A stretch of DNA of 5,756 bases from NCBI GenBank assembly GCA_020866945.1, contig JAJBVW010000004.1, positions 1-5,756 on the forward strand, in the 5' to 3' direction. Of the stretch, positions 1 through 3,691 are shown in pieces (positions within the stretch are counted from its first letter, which is position 1; each line of letters opens with the position of its first letter). The DNA is from Oscillospiraceae bacterium (GTDB lineage Bacteria > Bacillota > Clostridia > Oscillospirales > Oscillospiraceae). The notes beneath the pieces are model-generated. The model was not told where the DNA came from. It did no database searches and saw only the letters and a list, made by a program, of their open reading frames with translations. The position numbers and the translations under genes were made by a program.

Positions 1-2
1 TT

Positions 3-974
3 ATCGAGCAGATTAAAATTTTGTGCGACAACACGGAGGAGAAGGGCCTGATCTGGCTCACAGGCTCCCAGCAATATAAAATGATGCGGCGGCTTCGGGA
101 GACGCTTGCCGGACGCATTGGCATTTTGGAGCTTTACAGTCTGAGCCGGAATGAAAAAGAGGGCATTGTCTTTGACACGCCTCAGGATTTTTCCCTGGCC
201 TCCCTTTTGCAGCGGCAGCAAAAGGCGCCAAAAAACGATCTACAGGCGGCGTTCCGGCACATCTGGCTGGGGCGCATGCCTCAGGTGCTGGAGGGGGACG
301 AGGAACAGCGGCAGGAGTATTTTACTTCCTATCTCAATACCTTTCTGCTCCGGCCCGCCGCAGAGGACGGGGGCATTGCGGAAATGATGAAATTTGCCCG
401 GTTCGTCCGGGCCTGCGCCGCGCTGGTGGGGCAGCAGGTGAATTACGCCACCCTGGCGGAGAGCTGTGATATTTCCGAGCCAACGGCAAAGAGCTGGATG
501 CAGGTCTTGCAGGGAATGGGCGTCGTTTACCTTTTGGAGCCATATTCCAACAACGCGCTGGTGCGGCTGGCGAAGACGCCGAAGCTGTATTTCTGCGACA
601 CGGGGCTGTGTGCGTGGCTTTCCATGTGGCTGACGCCGGAAACCCTGATGAACGGCGCAGCCTGCGGCAGCTTTTTTGAAAATTATGTGGTCATGGAATT
701 GGTGAAGAACTTTGCCTATTCTCAAACCAGGGCCAACATCACCTATTACCGGGACGCCAACGCCAAGGAGATCGACCTGATGGTAGAGTGCGACGGAGTG
801 GTGCATCCCCTGGAAATCAAGAAGTCCGCCGCTCCAGACCGGCGGGAGGTAAAAAAATATCAGCTTCTTGATAAAGCGAGCATCCCGCGGGGCAGCGGAG
901 GCATCCTGTGTATGTGCGAGGAGGTCGTTCCCATCGACGAGATGAATTGCTATATTCCCTGCAATTTGATATAA
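3..974 (+). CDS. DUF4143 AAA-type ATPase, 5' end missing
   Basis: This is the C-terminal two thirds or so of an AAA-type ATPase with a DUF4143 domain. The frame is open from base 3 with no start signal; a TTG at 21 has no ribosome binding site, and the Walker A and B motifs expected upstream are absent, so the gene begins outside the window. Visible landmarks are the sensor-like LTGSQ (57-71), the LAGR and ELYSLSRNE stretch that follows, and a winged-helix-like segment (about 438-545) ending in LLEPY. Next come PKLYFCDTG (about 582-608), FFENYVVMEL, and a PD-(D/E)XK-like pattern EID...EIK (768-821). Proteins of this family are common cytoplasmic ATPases in bacteria and archaea with mostly unknown roles; no specific function can be given. 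The gene converges with the lipoprotein gene, 23 bp away. Family assignment is secure; the biological role is not. Confidence 0.88.
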   Translation: MEQIKILCDNTEEKGLIWLTGSQQYKMMRRLRETLAGRIGILELYSLSRNEKEGIVFDTPQDFSLASLLQRQQKAPKNDLQAAFRHIWLGRMPQVLEGDEEQRQEYFTSYLNTFLLRPAAEDGGIAEMMKFARFVRACAALVGQQVNYATLAESCDISEPTAKSWMQVLQGMGVVYLLEPYSNNALVRLAKTPKLYFCDTGLCAWLSMWLTPETLMNGAACGSFFENYVVMELVKNFAYSQTRANITYYRDANAKEIDLMVECDGVVHPLEIKKSAAPDRREVKKYQLLDKASIPRGSGGILCMCEEVVPIDEMNCYIPCNLI

Positions 975-1012
975 AAACAGTGGAGGCAGAGGATTTGTCA
1001 GTCCTCTGCCTC
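973..1012 (-). terminator. Rho-independent terminator of the lipoprotein gene
   Basis: A perfect 11-bp stem (983-993 with 1002-1012) encloses an 8-base loop that contains the lipoprotein stop codon (998-1000). On the minus strand the stem is followed after five bases by TTTTT (973-977). The 5' arm is therefore the end of the coding sequence itself, and the T-tract overlaps the TAA of the converging DUF4143 gene. On the plus strand the bases after the stem are only moderately T-rich, so termination of the DUF4143 transcript here is possible but weaker. Confidence 0.65.
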
Positions 1013-1297
1013 TGCTTCTGTCTCGGTTTCTGTCTCTGTCTCGGCCTCCCTGGTCTCATCCGTGCCGGCTTCGGCTTCTCCGTCGTCGGCGGTGACGATT
1101 GTCACGTCCTCCGTGGCGACAGCTCCGGCGGTGGTGTCCTCGGTTTCTTCGGTGGTGACGGTTTGTTCGCTCTCCGTCTCGGCGGTTCCGCCCTTGGAGC
1201 AGGAGGCGAACAGGAGCACGAACATGGACAGAGCCAGGCATAAAAGGATGGCCAGACTCCACAGAGAATAGAAACTGCTCTTCGTTTTGTTGCTCAA
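998..1297 (-). CDS. Small acidic lipoprotein of unknown function
   Basis: The 99-residue product is probably a membrane-anchored lipoprotein exported by Sec. Residues 1-11 are polar with two lysines, residues 12-30 are hydrophobic, and the lipobox-like FASC puts the lipid-modified cysteine at residue 33; Phe at the -3 position is less usual than Leu. The 66-residue mature part is low-complexity, with 24 Asp/Glu against only two basic residues. It ends in an alternating Glu-Thr/Glu-Ala tail (84-98) encoded by hexamer-like repeats. The TTG start at 1297 is chosen because GAGGTG sits five bases upstream and the signal peptide begins properly there. No enzymatic domain is visible, and the mature region looks intrinsically disordered. 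The gene lies downstream of the EF-G-like gene on the same strand, with a 241-bp structured gap between them. Function unknown. Confidence 0.8.
   Translation of the reverse strand: MSNKTKSSFYSLWSLAILLCLALSMFVLLFASCSKGGTAETESEQTVTTEETEDTTAGAVATEDVTIVTADDGEAEAGTDETREAETETETETEAEAED
1004..1048 (-). repeat. Degenerate hexanucleotide tandem repeat inside the lipoprotein gene
   Basis: On the coding strand this tract is an imperfect run of six-base units of the type GAGACA, with variants GAAACC, GAAGCA and GAGGCA. It encodes a Glu-Thr/Glu-Ala alternation at residues 84-98. The unit is two codons, so gain or loss of units would keep the reading frame and change only the length of the acidic tail. 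The last units also form one arm of the terminator hairpin. Confidence 0.7.
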
Positions 1298-1302
1298 AAA
1301 AA

Positions 1303-1308
1303 CACCTC
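1303..1308 (-). promoter_or_regulatory. Ribosome binding site that fixes a TTG start
   Basis: GAGGTG on the minus strand stands five T residues before the TTG codon at 1297-1295. No ATG or GTG gives a signal peptide with a comparable site, so this sequence decides the start. No convincing promoter was found directly upstream; TATATT at 1309-1314 abuts the ribosome binding site, which would leave almost no leader. Confidence 0.65.
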
Positions 1309-1370
1309 AATATAGGAATGGACAGAGTTTAGCTTGAATGGAGAGTCTTCCATTACGGGATGTCCGTTTA

Positions 1371-1476
1371 TGCAGGGCGAGGGATTTTTTCGTCAGGTCG
1401 TGATGTTTCGACGAAGGCGTACATAGGTACGTCGAGGAGAAACAGCGCGGCCTGGCGGAAAAAGACCCGCCGCAGT
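1371..1476 (+). repeat. Long imperfect hairpin, possible structured RNA or palindromic repeat
   Basis: Arms 1385-1409 and 1439-1463 pair at 24 of 25 positions: 20 Watson-Crick pairs and four U-G pairs at 1390/1458, 1393/1455, 1398/1450 and 1401/1447, with one A-G mismatch at 1403/1445. An apical stem CGTAC/GTACG closes a four-base loop, and weaker pairing continues outwards to about 1371 and 1476. All four wobble pairs have U in the left arm and G in the right arm on the plus strand; on the minus strand they would be A-C mismatches. This favours a plus-strand RNA, opposite to both flanking genes. No matching known RNA family was recognised, and no clear plus-strand promoter was found. Confidence 0.55.
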
Positions 1477-1479
1477 TGG

Positions 1480-1525
1480 TATAAGGGGTTGTATTAAAAC
1501 GGATGTTTTGATACAACCCCTTATA
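1480..1525. repeat. 21-bp inverted repeat downstream of the EF-G-like gene
   Basis: Arms 1480-1500 and 1505-1525 pair at all 21 positions on the plus strand, one of them U-G (1495/1510), around the loop GGAT. The outer half of the stem is GGGG/CCCC and TATAA-rich. It starts 13 bases beyond the EF-G-like stop codon, so it is well placed to mark the 3' end of that transcript. A U-tract does not follow on either strand, so it is not a textbook terminator; it could instead protect the mRNA 3' end or be the right end of the neighbouring palindromic element. Confidence 0.7.
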
Positions 1526-1538
1526 AGCTATTTATAAT

Positions 1539-3569
1539 TTACTCTGCGTCGGCCATAGCTTTGGCCTCTTCGATAATCTTCTGCTGGACGTTGGCGGGGG
1601 TCTCATCGTAGCGGATGAAGTCCAGGGTGAAGGAGCCGCGCCCCTGGGTGATGCTGCGCAGGTCGATGGCGTAGGTGGTCATCTCCGCCATGGGAACCTC
1701 GGCCTCCACGACCTGCATACCGTCGTCGGCGGTCATGCCCAGCACGGTGCCGCGGCGCTTGGAGGGGATGTCCGACATGATGTCGCCAAGGTTCGCGTCC
1801 GGCACGGTGACCTTCAGCAGGCCGATAGGCTCCATGATGACGGGGTTCGCGTTCACAAGCTCCTTATAGGCAAGACCGGCGGCGGTCTTGAACGCCATTT
1901 CGGAGGAGTCAACGGGGTGGAAGTCGCCGTCGTACAGCACGGCCTTCAGATAGACCATGGGATACCCGGCCAGCACGCCCTTGGTGCAGCAGTCCCGCAG
2001 GCCCTTTTCCACGGCGGGGAAGAAGTTCTTCGGCACGCTGCCGCCGAACACCTCCTCAGCGAAAATCATATCCTCCTGCTCGGTCTGCGGCTCGAAGCGG
2101 ATCTTTACGTCCGCGAACTGGCCGTGACCGCCGGTCTGCTTCTTGTGGCGGCCATGGGTGTCCAGGGTCTTGCGAATCTTCTCCCGATAGGCCACGCGGG
2201 CGGGGGACAGCTCCACCTCAACGCCGAACTTGCTCTTGAGCTTGGAGCAGAGAACGTCGATATGCATATCGCCTGCGCCGGCGACGACCTGCTGATGCGT
2301 TTCCGCGTTCAGGGTGACGGTGAAGGAGGGATCCTCCTCGTTGAGGCGGGTCAGGCCCTGGGCCACCTTGTCGTCCTGGCCCTTCACCTTGGGGGAAATG
2401 GCCATCTGGTAGCAGGGAACGTCGAACGTGATGCCGGGCAGGGCCTCCACCGCGCCGGCGGCGCAGAGGGTGTCCCCGGTCTTGGTGTCGCTGAGCTTGG
2501 AGACCGCGCCGAAATCGCCGCAGGCAATCTCCGTGACCTCGGTGTTCTTCTTGCCCTGCATGGTGTAGATGTGGCCCAGCTTTTCCTGCGCGCCGCTGCG
2601 GGCATTTGTGAGGGTCATATCGGGCGTCACCTTGCCGGAGACGACCTTGAACAGAGAGAATTTGCCGAACTGGTCGGAAACGGTTTTATAGATGATGGCC
2701 TTGGCCGGGCCGTTGGGGTCAAGGGCCTCGCCGCCCTCGGAGGGCTGGGGGAAGATGCTGATGGCGGCGTCCAGCAGCACGCGGGTGCCAAGACCCGTGA
2801 AGGCGCTGCCGCAATAGACCGGGCAGATGGCACATTCGGCCACGCCGCCGCTGAGCGCGCCGGAGATTTCCTCCGGGCTAAGCTCCATGGTCTCAAAATA
2901 TTTGTCCATCAGCTCCTCGCTGGTCACGGCGGCGGACTCCGCAAGCTCGGTGTACAGCTCGTCAAGCCGCGCGGTCATGGAGTCAGGCACGGGGATTTCC
3001 ACCCGCTTGTTCCCCTCCATTTTGTAGGCCTTTTTGGTGATGACGTCCACGATGCCGACATACTTGTCCCCGTCCTTGATGGGGGCCGACATGGCGCAGA
3101 CGGAGGAACCGAATTTCTCGCGCAGGGCGTCGAAGGTGCGGTCAAAGTCCGCGTGCTCCTCGTCGAGCTTGGAGATGTATATGGCCCGTGGCTTATTAGC
3201 GTCCTGGAGGTACTTCCAGCTCTTTTCCGCGCCTACGTTCAGGCCGTCCTTGGCGGAAACGCATATCACGCCGCAGTCGGCCACGCGCAGGGCCTGGTAT
3301 ACCTCGCCGGCGAAGTCGAAAAAGCCCGGGGTGTCGATAATGTTTACCTTGTTGCCCTGCCAGTCGGCGTACATGGTAGCGGAGGCGATGCTGATTTGGC
3401 GGCGGATCTCCTCTGGGTCGAAGTCGGAGACGGTGTTGCCGTCGGCCACGCGGCCAAGGCGGTCGGTCATCCCGGCTACGGAGAGCATACTCTCCGCGAG
3501 AGAGGTCTTGCCGTTGCCGCCGTGTCCCAGCAGGCAGATGTTGCGGATGTTATTCAATGTATAGCTCAT
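1539..3569 (-). CDS. EF-G-like translational GTPase (EF-G-2 type)
   Basis: This complete 676-residue protein has the full five-domain plan of elongation factor G, slightly shorter than the usual 690-700. The G domain covers about 6-275, with P-loop GHGGNGKT (15-22), a switch I region near 44-62 that reads RQISI instead of RGITI, G3 DTPGFFDF (79-86), G4 SKLD (133-136) and G5 SA (161-162). Domain II is about 290-372 and domain III about 390-464 (GAGDMHIDV). Domain IV is about 468-580, with KKQTGGHGQ and the tip HPVDSSEMAF keeping His551; domain V is about 582-665. The catalytic His after DTPG in canonical EF-G is Phe83 here, an aromatic change known from EF-G-2/FusA2 relatives, and NKxD is SKLD. 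It is expected to be cytoplasmic and ribosome-associated; whether it drives translocation or a specialised step is unknown. It is probably not the main EF-G, since neither rpsL, rpsG nor tuf is adjacent. The ATG start has AAGGAG ten bases upstream. Confidence 0.93.
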   Translation of the reverse strand: MSYTLNNIRNICLLGHGGNGKTSLAESMLSVAGMTDRLGRVADGNTVSDFDPEEIRRQISIASATMYADWQGNKVNIIDTPGFFDFAGEVYQALRVADCGVICVSAKDGLNVGAEKSWKYLQDANKPRAIYISKLDEEHADFDRTFDALREKFGSSVCAMSAPIKDGDKYVGIVDVITKKAYKMEGNKRVEIPVPDSMTARLDELYTELAESAAVTSEELMDKYFETMELSPEEISGALSGGVAECAICPVYCGSAFTGLGTRVLLDAAISIFPQPSEGGEALDPNGPAKAIIYKTVSDQFGKFSLFKVVSGKVTPDMTLTNARSGAQEKLGHIYTMQGKKNTEVTEIACGDFGAVSKLSDTKTGDTLCAAGAVEALPGITFDVPCYQMAISPKVKGQDDKVAQGLTRLNEEDPSFTVTLNAETHQQVVAGAGDMHIDVLCSKLKSKFGVEVELSPARVAYREKIRKTLDTHGRHKKQTGGHGQFADVKIRFEPQTEQEDMIFAEEVFGGSVPKNFFPAVEKGLRDCCTKGVLAGYPMVYLKAVLYDGDFHPVDSSEMAFKTAAGLAYKELVNANPVIMEPIGLLKVTVPDANLGDIMSDIPSKRRGTVLGMTADDGMQVVEAEVPMAEMTTYAIDLRSITQGRGSFTLDFIRYDETPANVQQKIIEEAKAMADAE

Positions 3570-3579
3570 TTGATGCGTT

Positions 3580-3585
3580 CTCCTT
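3580..3585 (-). promoter_or_regulatory. Shine-Dalgarno site of the EF-G-like gene
   Basis: AAGGAG on the minus strand lies ten bases before the ATG at 3569. It supports that start and suggests strong initiation. A predicted mRNA hairpin (3588-3611) ends just upstream and leaves this site free. Confidence 0.75.
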
Positions 3586-3587
3586 CA

Positions 3588-3611
3588 TTTAGGTACTCTG
3601 GTACTCCTAAA
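3588..3611 (-). promoter_or_regulatory. Small hairpin at the predicted 5' end of the EF-G-like mRNA
   Basis: TTTAGG (3588-3593) pairs with CCTAAA (3606-3611), and TAC (3594-3596) with GTA (3601-3603), around a four-base loop with a two-base bulge. The segment is also a direct repeat of GGTACTCT and GGTACTCC. The predicted transcription start is about 3609-3611, so the hairpin would form the extreme 5' end of the mRNA, just before the ribosome binding site. A stabilising role or a binding site for a regulator overlapping the start point are both possible. Confidence 0.45.
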
Positions 3612-3616
3612 GTCAA

Positions 3617-3645
3617 ATTATACACGATTACAAAATGCTTCGCAA
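3617..3645 (-). promoter_or_regulatory. Sigma-A-type promoter of the EF-G-like gene
   Basis: A perfect -10 TATAAT (3617-3622) is separated by exactly 17 bp from a -35 TTGCGA (3640-3645; four of six consensus bases). The start of transcription should be near 3610, giving a leader of about 40 bases. This AT-rich stretch stands out from the GC-rich coding sequence on both sides and indicates that the EF-G-like gene can be transcribed independently of the upstream membrane-protein gene. Confidence 0.8.
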
Positions 3646-3691
3646 CTGTTAATTTGAAATTTGGCGAATTTGCCAGTAGATTTTTTTGAAA

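Larger units (their letters stand above)
1309..1538. other. Structured intergenic region with no convincing gene
   Basis: The 230 bases between the lipoprotein ribosome binding site and the EF-G-like stop codon hold no supported protein gene. They contain a small hairpin (AATGGA and TCCATT, 1337-1354), a long imperfect hairpin (about 1371-1476) and a 21-bp inverted repeat (1480-1525). The density of palindromes suggests either a folded RNA or an interspersed palindromic repeat element of the host genome. No flanking target duplication or transposase was seen. A minus-strand frame at 1307-1516 is a by-product of the palindromes. Confidence 0.6.

Noticed and set aside
240..806. A 188-codon minus-strand frame opposite the DUF4143 gene
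   Set aside because: The plus strand carries conserved DUF4143 motifs throughout; the opposite frame has no recognisable feature.
1307..1516. A 69-codon minus-strand frame in the structured intergenic region
   Set aside because: Its bases are accounted for by overlapping palindromes, it has no clear ribosome binding site, and the product shows no domain, signal peptide or plausible composition.
1371..1525. CRISPR array or riboswitch
   Set aside because: There are no regularly spaced direct repeats, and no known riboswitch core was recognised; the region also lies downstream, not upstream, of the adjacent large gene.
3662..3687. A TGGC/GCCA stem followed by seven T residues on the plus strand
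   Set aside because: The stem is only four to five pairs and no plus-strand gene ends here; on the minus strand, where it could serve the pseudo-ATPase gene, no T-tract follows.
1917..3689. A 590-codon open frame on the plus strand opposite the EF-G-like gene
   Set aside because: It is a GC-rich antisense shadow: the translation is low-complexity, rich in His, Gly and Ala, with no recognisable domain, while the minus strand encodes a complete EF-G family protein with all motifs in order.
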